From: Herpetosiphon gulosus
GTDB taxonomy: Bacteria; Chloroflexota; Chloroflexia; Chloroflexales; Herpetosiphonaceae
Reading direction: 5' to 3'
Length of the DNA stretch: 64,000 nucleotides
Assembly (NCBI RefSeq): GCF_039545135.1
Contig: NZ_BAABRU010000001.1
Location: 62,001 to 126,000 of the forward strand
Below are positions 26,328 through 34,593 of the stretch, piece after piece. The position numbers were made by a program, and so were the translations under genes. The first letter of the stretch is position 1. Every line of letters starts with the position of its first letter. The notes below the pieces were generated by a model. The model worked only from the letters and a program-made list of their open reading frames with translations. It was not told the origin of the DNA and did not search any database.

Positions 26328-27083
26328 GTGGAAGATATCGAATATAGCGTGATGGCGGCGGTTGAGGAGCAACATTGGTGGTATGTAGGCATGCGCCAAA
26401 TTGCCCAAGCGTGGCTTGATCAATTGCCGACCCAGCGTGCTTGGCGGGCGCTTGATGCTGGTTGTGGCACGGCGGGCAATGTCGCCTATTTATTAGGCGA
26501 TTATGGCCCAGCTTATGGCGTAGATCTCATGCAAGCGGCAGTGCAGTTGGGGCGCAAAAAAACTGATGCGCCGTTAACCCAAGGCTCGGTGCTAACGTTG
26601 CCCTATCGCGATGAAAGTTTCGATTTGGTAACCTCGTTTGAAGTGTTGTATCATCGGGCCGTCCCTGATGAAGTCGCCGCGCTACAGGAAATTTATCGGG
26701 TGCTGAAGCCAGGTGGTTGGGTATTATTGCGCATGCCAGCCTATCATTGGCTCTATTCAGATCATGATCGCTCGGTGCATACTCGTCGCCGTTACACCAA
26801 CAAGGAAGTGCAACAGCTGTTGCGGGCTGCCGATTTTACGATTGAGCGCAGCTCGTATATCAACAGCATGTTGTTTCCGTTGATTTTGCTGCAACGCTTG
26901 ATCGAGCGGATTCGGCCAAGTGCCTCAACCAATGAATCGGCGATGCAACTGCCTGGACGTTTGGCCAACAAACTGTTTGGGGCCGTGATGCGTTTCGAGG
27001 CCCGTTGGCTTGAATCAGGGTCTAGCTTTCCCTTTGGGCTATCGATTTTAACCCTCGCCCAAAAACCCAATCATTCGGTATAA
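26328..27083 (+). CDS. class I SAM-dependent methyltransferase
   Basis: A 251-residue protein. It begins 'MEDIEYSVMAAVEEQHWWYV', a segment common in methyltransferases of sugar and glycolipid clusters. The SAM site is 'ALDAGCGTAGNVAYLL' (motif I), followed by 'YGVDLM' with the ribose-binding Asp, 'SFDLVTSFEVLYHRAVPDE', and 'VLKPGGWVLLRMPAY'. The substrate is unknown. The GTG at 26328 has AAAGG 8 nt upstream and gives the usual N-terminus. A second methyltransferase follows after 33 bp. Confidence 0.88.
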   Translation: MEDIEYSVMAAVEEQHWWYVGMRQIAQAWLDQLPTQRAWRALDAGCGTAGNVAYLLGDYGPAYGVDLMQAAVQLGRKKTDAPLTQGSVLTLPYRDESFDLVTSFEVLYHRAVPDEVAALQEIYRVLKPGGWVLLRMPAYHWLYSDHDRSVHTRRRYTNKEVQQLLRAADFTIERSSYINSMLFPLILLQRLIERIRPSASTNESAMQLPGRLANKLFGAVMRFEARWLESGSSFPFGLSILTLAQKPNHSV

Positions 27084-27116
27084 TCGCCAAATCCATTTAG
27101 TTTATTGAGAATACCT

Positions 27117-27728
27117 ATGCAAGCCTTTTTAACCAATATTGCCCAGCGCCCAGCTTTATGGGCCACGTTGCGGCGAATTGTTGAAAATAATTATGTTGGC
27201 GAACGCGCCGCCATTGCCGATGAACTGACACCATGGCTGCAAACCAAGCCCCGCCGTTTTTTAGATTTTGGCTGTGGCACTGGTGAATTTGCCTCATCAT
27301 TTCCCCAGCACAGCTATATGGGCGTTGATCTTTCGCAAGGCTATGTGCGCTACGCTGCCACTCTGAGCGATCATCGCTTTGGGGTGATGAACGGCAATGC
27401 TTTGGCCTTTGGCGATGCCAGTTTTGATGCAGCATTAATTGTCGGCGTGATTCACCACCTTGATGATGCATTAGCTCAAATCACCGCCCGCGAATTACAC
27501 CGCGTTTTAGCGCCAGGCGGCGAAATTTTGATGCTCGAAGATATTCCCGCCCAAGATTGGTGGAATCTGCCTGGGCGTTTGATGCACTGGCTTGATCGCG
27601 GTGATGCAATTCGCCAAGACGCAGATTATGGGCGTTTGTTTGCACCCTACTTTACGATCCAGCGCCGCTGGTCAATTCGCAGTGGAATTTGTGATTATGC
27701 AGTTTACCGTTTTAGCCGCGTCGATTAA
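27117..27728 (+). CDS. class I SAM-dependent methyltransferase (UbiE-like fold)
   Basis: A 203-residue protein with 'RFLDFGCGTGEFASSF' (motif I), 'YMGVDLSQGYVRYA', 'FDAALIVGVIHHLDDALAQ' (motif post-II) and 'LHRVLAPGGEILMLEDIP' (motif III). The target is unknown; context suggests lipid or glycolipid. TATAAT at 27079-27084 overlaps the stop of the preceding gene and may provide a separate promoter. The ATG at 27117 is preceded by a weak GAGAA site. Its 3' end overlaps the next gene by 32 bp, indicating coupled expression. Confidence 0.88.
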   Translation: MQAFLTNIAQRPALWATLRRIVENNYVGERAAIADELTPWLQTKPRRFLDFGCGTGEFASSFPQHSYMGVDLSQGYVRYAATLSDHRFGVMNGNALAFGDASFDAALIVGVIHHLDDALAQITARELHRVLAPGGEILMLEDIPAQDWWNLPGRLMHWLDRGDAIRQDADYGRLFAPYFTIQRRWSIRSGICDYAVYRFSRVD

Positions 27729-28107
27729 ACGCGGGCTGGGTGAGCATGGCACGGCGATCCGCTTATTTGGCAGTGCGCTTGGCTTGCTAATCGCTGGCCA
27801 ATTGTGTTATCGCAAGGCCTTGCTTGGGGCAACTCAACATAACCTCGAAAGCTTATGGCAGGTGAGCCAAAGTTTTTGGGGCATATTGGGGATTGGCTTA
27901 ATTCTGCTTTCGCTGATTCCATGGTTGGCGTTGCTAGCTCGCCGCCAACTCAGCTTCTTCTACCCACTTTGGAGCATCGCCACCATTATTTTGGTGGTGA
28001 TCAATTGGTGGTGGTTTGGCGGCGGCATGTCGTGGCAAACCCTCGCCGGAATTGGCTTGGTTTTGCTAGGGGTTAGCCTTTTATTTCGCGGCGGGCATAG
28101 TATTTGA
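27697..28107 (+). CDS. 4-TM DMT/EamA-half (ArnE/ArnF-like) membrane protein 1
   Basis: A 136-residue integral membrane protein with four hydrophobic segments: 'FGSALGLLIAGQLCY', 'GILGIGLILLSLIPWLALLA', 'FFYPLWSIATIILVVINWWW', and 'LAGIGLVLLGVSLLF'. Segments 3-4 carry the pattern of small multidrug-resistance/ArnE-ArnF subunits (YPLWSI ... GIGLVLLGV). ArnE and ArnF form a heterodimeric flippase for undecaprenyl-phosphate sugars. The start is the ATG at 27697, inside the preceding methyltransferase. A second similar gene follows at 28259. The interpretation as a two-gene flippase is inferred. Confidence 0.75.
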   Translation: MQFTVLAASIKRGLGEHGTAIRLFGSALGLLIAGQLCYRKALLGATQHNLESLWQVSQSFWGILGIGLILLSLIPWLALLARRQLSFFYPLWSIATIILVVINWWWFGGGMSWQTLAGIGLVLLGVSLLFRGGHSI

Positions 28108-28111
28108 CGAG

Positions 28112-28238
28112 GTGTTAGGGGCTAGGAGTCAGGGGTCAGGATTTAGTAATTAGAGCTGAAGACAGGATTTGGGAAAGCAACTTTGGACTCTTCGTAGACC
28201 AAAACTGATCCCTAGCCCCTGACCCCTGACCCCTCTAG
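28112..28238. repeat. family C repeat, inverted pair
   Basis: TTAGGGGCTAGGAGTCAGGG on the left and CCCTAGCCCCTGACCCCTGA on the right enclose about 70 bp. It separates the two small membrane-protein genes. Confidence 0.8.
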
Positions 28239-28258
28239 ATAACAAACGAGCAACAAGC

Positions 28259-28633
28259 ATGATGCAAACGTGGTGGATTATTGGCGCAGTACTGGCGATG
28301 ATGCTGGGCAATTTGATCGTTCGATCAGGGATGGTTGGGGTGCAACTAGCCCATTCGAGCCGTTTAAGCACATGGCAAGTCTTGCGCTATGGCATGCAGC
28401 GTTGGCAAGTTTGGCTAGGCATGCTTTTGCTGTTTGTGGGAGTTGTAGCCTGGGTTAGCAGCGTAGTTTGGTGGCGTTTGGAGCTTGGCTATACTTTGCT
28501 AGGCTTGAGCTACGTTGCCACAATTGTGTTTGCTTGGTGGTTTGTGGGCGAAACCTTGACCCTCGAAAAAATGTTTGGGGCCATTATTATTGTGGTTGGC
28601 TTGCTATTGATCATTCGTGGTAGTGGATTTTAA
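28259..28633 (+). CDS. 4-TM DMT/EamA-half (ArnE/ArnF-like) membrane protein 2
   Basis: A 124-residue protein with hydrophobic segments at residues about 5-22, 50-72, 76-96 and 103-121. The end 'GYTLLGLSYVATIVFAWWFV', 'GETLTLEKMFGAIIIVVGLL' follows the small-multidrug-resistance pattern (GE.LT..K..G..LI..G), more clearly than in its partner at 27697, which lacks the GET element. The asymmetric pair resembles ArnE/ArnF. Two adjacent ATG codons occur at the start. The GT-C-like gene begins 10 bp after its stop, so these genes probably serve the same glycan. Confidence 0.75.
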   Translation: MMQTWWIIGAVLAMMLGNLIVRSGMVGVQLAHSSRLSTWQVLRYGMQRWQVWLGMLLLFVGVVAWVSSVVWWRLELGYTLLGLSYVATIVFAWWFVGETLTLEKMFGAIIIVVGLLLIIRGSGF

Positions 28634-28642
28634 GGGGCGTTT

Positions 28643-30571
28643 GTGCAAATGGCATTGGGTCGATATGCTCGGCCACTGCTGCTGAGTAGCGTGGTTGCCG
28701 GGCTATTGTTATGGCTGGGCTGGCAACGTTTAGTGCCATTCAACCTGGCAATTGGCGGCGATTTAGTCATTGGCGAGTCGGGCGAACAATTTGCCTTGAT
28801 GTACGATCAGCCCTATCTTGAGCATGTGCATGCCCCCGAACCGGCCACGGTCGATCTTACCACCGCTGAAACCTATCGCTGGACGCAGCCAGAATCAACG
28901 ATTGATGTACCGTATCTCAATGGCAGTGCTCATGTGATTCGGTTGAGTTTAGCGCCACCATCAGTACCACAAACCCCATTTTTGCTCCAAGCCAATGGCG
29001 CGGCGATTCGCACCGATTTGCCGCCAGGCCAACGCACTTTGCATATGTTTGCTCCTGATAGCGCTGATGGCGGCTTGACCCTCGAATTACAAGCCCCAAT
29101 CTATAATGCTAGCCCCGACCCACGTTTGCTGGGGGTGGTGCTGTATCGCCTGCAAGCCCAACCATTAAGCCACACATGGTTTATGCCATGGGTTGCTTGG
29201 CTCGATTTATTGGTGCTCGTGCTCGTGGTTGGGTTTGGTGCTGCCTTGGCAGGTTTGGCTCCGCTGACTGCGGCTGGCGCGATCTTGGTCACCAGCAGCG
29301 GATTAAGCGTCTTGCTGGCAACGGTGCGGACGGTGATTACGATCGACACTGGCCAGTTGCGCACAATAAGCTTGGCTTGTTTGCTAGTAGCTGGGCTAGG
29401 GCGTTGGTTGGCTGAGCGCCGTCAAAACCCCGAAATCGCCTTAGTTGCAGGCATGACCGCCTTGGGCTTGGCGCTGCGCTTGATCGGCATTCGCCATCCC
29501 CAAACCAACTTTAGCGATCTCTTGTTGAATGTCAATAATCTGGCTAGCGTGGGCAGCGGCGATTTACTATTTACCGAAGGTTTGCCGTGTGCCGCAGGTG
29601 CGGGCCGTTCGCCTTATCCCCCAGGCCCGTATCTCATCACCCAACCGTTAAGTTTATTTCTACCCGCCAGCATTAATCGCGGCATTTTAATTCAGGTAGT
29701 TGGGGCTGTTGCCGATGCGTTGGTGATTCCCTTGTTGTGGTGGTTGATTGATCGCACGCGCGACGAGCGAACTCCAGCACGGGCGGCTTTATGGGCTGCC
29801 AGCCTGTATCTTGCTCCCTTGGCGATGCTTCGAGCAATGGTGATTGGCGAATGGAGCAATGTGCTAGGGCAGGCAATTGCCATGCCAATCTTGGCGTGGC
29901 TTGGTTTATGGCTTGCCAACAATCAGCCGCGAACATGGCAACCAGCCCTGATTGCAGGTTTGACAATCGCCGCCTTACAACATAGTGGCACGATGTTGTC
30001 GCTCGGATTGTGGGGCGTGGCCTTAGCGGGATGTTTAGCTTGGCAAAAACAGTGGCAAGTGCTTGGGCGCTTGGTGGTGGTTGGCACAAGCGCAGTCGTG
30101 TTGGCTGTTGGTTTGTATTACAGCAATTTCTTGGGCGATCCCACCCTTGCCAATAATGGCGTGATTTGCCCAGCGCCACGTCCGTTTGACCAAAAATTGT
30201 GGGGTGTAGTTTGGAACGATCTCATTGCGCTTGATGGGCGGGTTCCGGCTTGGTTTTGGTTGGTAGGTTTGGGCGGCGCGTTTAGCTTACGCCAAGGGTT
30301 ATCACGGTTAGCGACTCCAATTTGGGCTTGGCTGGCAACCTTCGTGCTTTCGCTTAGCTCGTTGCTTTGGTCGGAGCAAACTGTGCGTTGGTGGCTGTTT
30401 ATCTTGCCAGCCTTGGCCTTGAGTGGTGGCGTTGGTTTGGCAACTTTAGCTCAGCGTGGGCGTTTCGGGCGGGCAACTGCTACTGCCTCCAGTTTGTTCA
30501 TCATCGCCGCTTCGTTAGCCCTTTGGACACGCTTTATCATCGAATATCGCACTGGAGCGTTTGTGCCGTAA
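28643..30571 (+). CDS. multi-TM membrane protein with N-terminal beta domain (GT-C-like)
   Basis: A 642-residue protein: one TM segment (residues about 10-28), an outer beta domain (about 35-175, with 'ETYRWTQPESTIDVPYLNGS'), and about ten further TM segments. The loop 'RHPQTNFSDLLLNVNNLA' and 'RSPYPPGPYLITQPLSLFLP' recall the first outer loop and the YPP-G-Y segment of GT-C mannosyl/arabinosyl transferases. The outer domain pattern (RWT..xSTIxVPxLxGxxHxxRLxL) can be aligned with the one in the 21737-24586 protein. The GTG at 28643 has AGGGG 6 nt upstream; an ATG two codons later is also possible. The activity is inferred and no catalytic proof is visible. Confidence 0.75.
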   Translation: MQMALGRYARPLLLSSVVAGLLLWLGWQRLVPFNLAIGGDLVIGESGEQFALMYDQPYLEHVHAPEPATVDLTTAETYRWTQPESTIDVPYLNGSAHVIRLSLAPPSVPQTPFLLQANGAAIRTDLPPGQRTLHMFAPDSADGGLTLELQAPIYNASPDPRLLGVVLYRLQAQPLSHTWFMPWVAWLDLLVLVLVVGFGAALAGLAPLTAAGAILVTSSGLSVLLATVRTVITIDTGQLRTISLACLLVAGLGRWLAERRQNPEIALVAGMTALGLALRLIGIRHPQTNFSDLLLNVNNLASVGSGDLLFTEGLPCAAGAGRSPYPPGPYLITQPLSLFLPASINRGILIQVVGAVADALVIPLLWWLIDRTRDERTPARAALWAASLYLAPLAMLRAMVIGEWSNVLGQAIAMPILAWLGLWLANNQPRTWQPALIAGLTIAALQHSGTMLSLGLWGVALAGCLAWQKQWQVLGRLVVVGTSAVVLAVGLYYSNFLGDPTLANNGVICPAPRPFDQKLWGVVWNDLIALDGRVPAWFWLVGLGGAFSLRQGLSRLATPIWAWLATFVLSLSSLLWSEQTVRWWLFILPALALSGGVGLATLAQRGRFGRATATASSLFIIAASLALWTRFIIEYRTGAFVP

Positions 30572-30731
30572 CCCGATTCACGAATACGGTTGGATACTAT
30601 TCTAGCGAGAATTCAGGGACGAGAGTTCAGCTTCTAACCCTTGTGGGTCGATTATTAATGGCTAATCCTGATTAGTGCCTGCTCTATGCCCCTGATTCTC
30701 GGCTGCATTTGCTCAAGGTTCTGGGCTATGC

Positions 30732-31583
30732 TTAGACTTTGCCTGCGCGAATTTTAAGATTGAGCAAGCGTGCTGACTCGTTTTGGGCAAACCACTCATC
30801 TTGCTCTAAAGCTTGGTAGGCTTGTTCAAAGTAGGGCTTCGCAGCTTCATGCTTGCCTAAGGCGGCTAGATTCTCGCCAATTTCCTCGAAAACATAACCA
30901 TCGGTGATGCCCGCAGCTTGAAGCTCGTTGGCTAATGCTTGTTGCAATGTCAGGGCTGCTTGATATTCACCCAATGAACGTAAACATCGCGCCACCGACC
31001 AACGCGCAATCTGAATTTGGCGCGGGCGTTCGCGTTGCAGCCATGCTTGTTCGGCCTCTTTAAACAATGCCAAAGCCTCAACAAACTCGCCTCGTTCATG
31101 CAGATCCCAAGCGGCATTGTTGATCATCGCTGGAATTAATGCTTGGGCTTTGGGGTCGTCAGAGGTGCGGGCTAGCTCTAGGCCACGTTGGTTCCAACCC
31201 AGCGCTTGTTGATCACCACCATAACTAATTGCCAACATATGCGCTGAATCAACCGCTAAGCCGATAAAACCCGCTTGGGCAGCCAGTTTCCAAGCTTGGG
31301 CAAAAAAATAACGAGCCATTTCTAGCTCACCAGCCGAATTATGGGTGCGGCCTCGCTCGAGGTAATAGCGCACTTTGGGTCGATCACCTGCCAAGGGCAA
31401 TTGGGCTTCGAGTTGGTCGAGCCGTTCATGCGCTTCGGCAAACCGCCCACGCAACGAAAATGTGCGGGCAATTTGGCTGAGGAGTTCAAGCTGATCATCC
31501 CCACTGGCTTCGGCCAAGGCTTGTACAAAGCGACTTTCACTCACAGCAGGATCAGCATATTCCCACAGCGCATCAATATCCAT
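30732..31583 (-). CDS. tetratricopeptide-repeat protein
   Basis: A 283-residue soluble protein made almost entirely of TPR-like helices, for example 'GRFAEAHERLDQLEAQLP', 'GELEMARYFFAQAWKLAAQA', 'GEFVEALALFKEAEQAW', 'GEYQAALTLQQALANEL', and 'GKHEAAKPYFEQAYQALEQD'. There is no signal peptide and no enzymatic domain. The repeats resemble those at the C-terminus of the NB-ARC protein at 39936-42374. GGAG lies about 10 nt before the ATG at 31583. It is probably a protein-interaction scaffold; the partner is unknown. Confidence 0.85.
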   Translation of the reverse strand: MDIDALWEYADPAVSESRFVQALAEASGDDQLELLSQIARTFSLRGRFAEAHERLDQLEAQLPLAGDRPKVRYYLERGRTHNSAGELEMARYFFAQAWKLAAQAGFIGLAVDSAHMLAISYGGDQQALGWNQRGLELARTSDDPKAQALIPAMINNAAWDLHERGEFVEALALFKEAEQAWLQRERPRQIQIARWSVARCLRSLGEYQAALTLQQALANELQAAGITDGYVFEEIGENLAALGKHEAAKPYFEQAYQALEQDEWFAQNESARLLNLKIRAGKV

Positions 31584-31650
31584 AATTCAATTGCTCCATT
31601 CCAATCAAATAGCACAGCCTTGCTATTTTAAGGAGTCGAATGAATCAATG

Positions 31651-32025
31651 TCAAGAGTCAATTAGGCCTTTGGCCCGCAGCTCGGCATAAATGGCTCGAT
31701 TATATGAGTACATCGCTTGTTGTTGGGCCTCACGGTCGCCCTCAAGCGCTGGATCATAGGAGTAATAGCCAATCGGACTAGTAAAATGGCTAATTACTCC
31801 AGCACTATCAATTTTTAAATGCTGATCATTGGTAAAGCGATTGACGGCATAGACTTCGAGACTACAACCTTCTGCATCAATCTCAACCAGATATCGAATC
31901 TCCCATGGCGTAACATACTGCCAGGGAATCGTGCCTCGGCCAGGTTGAGCCAAGAGTTCATCGAGAAAGCTCAGATCAGCGCAATCGAAAAACTGGCCAA
32001 ATGCCGCCTTGAGTTCAGCAGTCAT
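31651..32025 (-). CDS. hypothetical protein
   Basis: A 124-residue soluble acidic protein with no recognised family. Segments such as 'IPWQYVTPWEIRYLVEIDAE', 'VNRFTNDQHLKIDSAG', and 'PIGYYSYDPALEGDREAQQQ' suggest an alpha/beta fold reminiscent of small SMI1/immunity-type proteins, but this is weak. AAGGA lies 7 nt before the ATG. It is co-directional with the YwbE and TPR genes. Confidence 0.7.
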   Translation of the reverse strand: MTAELKAAFGQFFDCADLSFLDELLAQPGRGTIPWQYVTPWEIRYLVEIDAEGCSLEVYAVNRFTNDQHLKIDSAGVISHFTSPIGYYSYDPALEGDREAQQQAMYSYNRAIYAELRAKGLIDS

Positions 32026-32065
32026 CAGCTATTCCTTAAAGCTTGGTGAGCTAACAAGGGCGATT

Positions 32066-32272
32066 TTAGTCATTTGGCGCAGCCAAAATTTGCTTGACCC
32101 GCCCTACTTCACCCGTTACCAAGCGCACTTTAATGCCATGGGGGTGGTTAGGCGATTTGGTCAAAATATCTTTGACGATGCCTGTGGTGGTCTTGCCTGT
32201 GGCTTGATCCTGTTTGAGCACAATCGCTACTTGGATGCCAGGTTTGATTGCACTGCGTTGTTGGCCGCTCAT
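32066..32272 (-). CDS. YwbE family protein (DUF2196)
   Basis: A 68-residue protein matching the YwbE family over its whole length: 'IKPGIQVAIVLKQDQATGK', 'TTTGIVKDILTKSPNHPHGI', 'KVRLVTGEVGRVKQIL'. The family is small, widespread and of unknown function; the sequence looks like a small beta barrel of the kind that binds nucleic acid. AGGAG lies 5 nt before the ATG. It is too short for other domains. Confidence 0.9.
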   Translation of the reverse strand: MSGQQRSAIKPGIQVAIVLKQDQATGKTTTGIVKDILTKSPNHPHGIKVRLVTGEVGRVKQILAAPND

Positions 32273-32301
32273 GCTTGCTCCTAAAAAATATGATCAATTG
32301 A

Positions 32302-33132
32302 TTATACAGGCTGTTTGAGAATGACAACCTGATCGCCTAGGCGAATTGTGCCCAACTTACGTGGTACGAGCTGAATGCCAAATGGCACGCCGCCACTGGC
32401 AGTTTTGCGATACCGAGCTAATGTGCGTAAGGGTTCTTGCTGCACATGCTTTTGGCCCGTGGTAGGGTCGGCGGTAATTAGCACACAGCGTGGACAAGCT
32501 TGAGCGACTTCAAACAAGCATTCGCCAATTTGCAACCACTGCCACTGATCTTCTTGGTAGGCTCGTTCGCCATCAATCACAATGTTTGGCCGAAACTGCG
32601 CCATCGCGACAGGTTGTTCAAGGCGTTGGTTGAGATCGGCCAACGAAGTCTGTGAAGCGAGCAAAATTGGATAATCGTCGGCGTAACTTACACGGTCGCT
32701 GGTGCGGCCCGTGTAGCCCGATGGCATATCGGTTGGCAGCGGGCGTTCGCAACCTTCGCCCATATAAATCACCAAACAATCAATTCCTAGATATTCGCTA
32801 AAGGCTTGATTAATTCCTTGGTTGTAGACCATGGCTGGGTGTTGTTCCTCGGCCCATAAATTGACCCGCTCGATTGGCTGCAATAAATAGGGCAAGGCGA
32901 TTGGCTCAGTGTGATTTGGCAAATACACCAGCAAGCCCTCAGACCCAACGTGGCTCTGAATCGCTAACATTTTGTCATGTTCACGCGCCGTCAAAATTCG
33001 GCGATTTTCGCTGGCAACGATCGCCCAATGGCGATCATTGGCAAAACCACGCAACTCCAAGCGAGCTTGATCAAGGGTAATTCCAGCAGTTGATTTAATC
33101 GGGTAAATCGTCAGATCAACAACCTGTGCCAT
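32302..33132 (-). CDS. MOSC-domain (mARC/YcbX-like) molybdenum-cofactor protein
   Basis: A 276-residue protein with the N-terminal MOSC beta-barrel 'VDLTIYPIKSTAGITLDQAR' and 'GFANDRHWAIV', followed by the MOSC domain 'FRPNIVIDGERAYQEDQWQW' and 'ACPRCVLITADPTTGQ', where the second Cys of CPRC corresponds to the Mo-ligand of mARC-type enzymes. Homologues reduce N-hydroxylated compounds. The start at 33132 is chosen for GGAGG 9 nt upstream and the family N-terminus; the frame extends seven codons further without support. No electron-transfer partner domain (2Fe-2S ferredoxin) is fused. Confidence 0.88.
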   Translation of the reverse strand: MAQVVDLTIYPIKSTAGITLDQARLELRGFANDRHWAIVASENRRILTAREHDKMLAIQSHVGSEGLLVYLPNHTEPIALPYLLQPIERVNLWAEEQHPAMVYNQGINQAFSEYLGIDCLVIYMGEGCERPLPTDMPSGYTGRTSDRVSYADDYPILLASQTSLADLNQRLEQPVAMAQFRPNIVIDGERAYQEDQWQWLQIGECLFEVAQACPRCVLITADPTTGQKHVQQEPLRTLARYRKTASGGVPFGIQLVPRKLGTIRLGDQVVILKQPV

Positions 33133-33251
33133 TACGATACTCCTCCAAATCAAAGATCAAGCGCATTATAGACCAAATGGTTGCTAGCAGTAGAAATCCA
33201 CGAAGCACCAGAGGTTGATATGATTGAGCAGCTGGATGTTGCACAATCTGC

Positions 33252-33280
33252 TTGACATTCAAAACTGCTAGGTCGATACT
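33252..33280 (+). promoter_or_regulatory. sigma-70-type promoter
   Basis: TTGACA (33252-33257), a 17-bp spacer and GATACT (33275-33280) form a near-consensus promoter facing the aminotransferase remnant and the downstream kinase gene. Confidence 0.65.
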
Positions 33281-33346
33281 TAACTAATACACCAGCATCA
33301 GCCGCTCCTCGCCGTGTGTTAGCCTTAGCAACAAGGAATTCGACTT

Positions 33347-33517
33347 ATGCACTTGCATCCGTTCAAGCTTGAACGTTTTTTTGTGCCTTTTGAATTTAGC
33401 GCCAAATATATGCTCAATGCATCCGATTGCCAATCAGTGACGATTGGCGCTGGCTTAGCGTTAGAGCGGATGCTACGCAATTTTTATTCAACGCCTGGCC
33501 TATTTTTAATGGTTTAG
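33347..33517 (+). pseudogene. 5' remnant of a PLP-dependent aminotransferase gene
   Basis: The ATG at 33347 has AAGGA 9 nt upstream and opens a 56-codon frame. Its first about 33 residues, 'HPFKLERFFVPFEFSAKYML' followed by NASDCQS, match the very N-terminus of class I aminotransferases of the PFxLERYFAKYEFxAPYLLSxSDCES type. After that the similarity stops and the frame ends at TAG. The rest of the enzyme (about 330 residues, including the PLP lysine) is absent, and the kinase gene starts 55 bp later. It keeps its promoter and ribosome site, so a short peptide may still be made. Confidence 0.65.
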
Positions 33518-33571
33518 CTTGCTTTCCAAGGGCGCAAGGCAAGCCAGTTACTTCGATTAAGGAAGACTGTT

Positions 33572-34579
33572 ATGCAACAAGCGCTCGCCCCCGACCCTGC
33601 CACAATTCGCCAGCACCTCGCCCAAACCTATGCGATTCAGCCCAACAGCATCGAGCAAATCAATCGCGGTAACGACCCACGCGCGGCGATTTACCATGTG
33701 CAAACCAATGAACAGCAGTATTTTCTCAAGCTCAAGGCTGGCTCAATCTACCAAGCAGGGGTGTTGTTGCCGCGCTATCTCAAGGATCGGGGAGTGGCGG
33801 CGGTGGTTGCGCCAGTCGATACCCGTACCCAACAGCTTTGGGGCCATTGCCAACAATTTCATAGCGTACTCTACCCCTACATCGAAGGTACAACTGGCAT
33901 GGATCAAGGGATGTCGGCGTTGCAATGGCGGAGTTTTGGCCAACAATTGCGCCGAATTCATACGATGCAGGTGCGTGCGCCGCTACGCCACATGCTGCAA
34001 AGGGAGCAATTTCGCCCGCCATGGCTGCCAACGGTTCAAGCAATTCACAAGAGCATCAATACTTGGCCAATTGGCGATAGCTATAGCGCCGAATTGATCG
34101 ATTTTTGGCGGGTCAAATCAGTCGAAATCAGCTATCTGATCAAGCGCATCTGCACATTAGGCCATGAGCTACGGGCCAATGCTGGTGATTTTGGCCTGAG
34201 CCATGGCGATATTCATACCGCCAACATTGTGCTCGATCAGATTCAACAGATTAATATTGTCGATTGGGATTACCCAATGTTTGCCCCCAAAGAGCGCGAT
34301 TTGCGCTTTGTGGTTGGCTCAGTCATCGGCGTACCAGTGCAGCAGCATGAAGAACAATGGTTTTTTGAGGGCTATGGCCAACCAACGATTGACTACAAAG
34401 CTTTGGCCTATTATCGTTATGAGCGAGTGATACAAGACCTTGGCGATTATGCTCAGCGGATATTGTTGCGCCGCGATGCCCCGCAAGCGTTCAAACAAGC
34501 TGCCTTGCAATCGCTGCGGTCACGCTTTTTAGCTGGCAATATCATCGAATCGGCCTACCAAGCCGATCGAGCACGTTAA
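33572..34579 (+). CDS. aminoglycoside-phosphotransferase-like (APH/choline kinase family) kinase
   Basis: A 335-residue protein with a protein-kinase-like fold. The N-lobe has 'IYHVQTNEQQYFLKLKAG' with the ATP-binding lysine; the hinge is 'SVLYPYIEGTTG'. The catalytic Brenner motif is 'LSHGDIHTANIVL' (HGDxHxxN), and the metal-binding segment is 'INIVDWDYP' (a DxD variant). The C-terminus is helical. Such proteins phosphorylate small alcohols, amino sugars or antibiotics; the substrate here is unknown. GGAAG lies before the ATG. It sits directly downstream of the aminotransferase remnant and is probably transcribed from its promoter. The DUF4419 gene follows immediately. Confidence 0.88.
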   Translation: MQQALAPDPATIRQHLAQTYAIQPNSIEQINRGNDPRAAIYHVQTNEQQYFLKLKAGSIYQAGVLLPRYLKDRGVAAVVAPVDTRTQQLWGHCQQFHSVLYPYIEGTTGMDQGMSALQWRSFGQQLRRIHTMQVRAPLRHMLQREQFRPPWLPTVQAIHKSINTWPIGDSYSAELIDFWRVKSVEISYLIKRICTLGHELRANAGDFGLSHGDIHTANIVLDQIQQINIVDWDYPMFAPKERDLRFVVGSVIGVPVQQHEEQWFFEGYGQPTIDYKALAYYRYERVIQDLGDYAQRILLRRDAPQAFKQAALQSLRSRFLAGNIIESAYQADRAR

Positions 34580-34593
34580 TGGAGAGAACAGAA

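Noticed and set aside
30572-30731. RNA gene in the gap after the GT-C-like gene
   Set aside because: The 160-bp gap shows no tRNA-like cloverleaf, no strong hairpin and no promoter; nothing supportable was seen.
33427-34097. Plus-strand frames of 81 and 155 codons near 33.4-34.1 kb
   Set aside because: The first overlaps the aminotransferase remnant and the kinase start; the second lies inside the kinase gene in another frame. Neither has family motifs.
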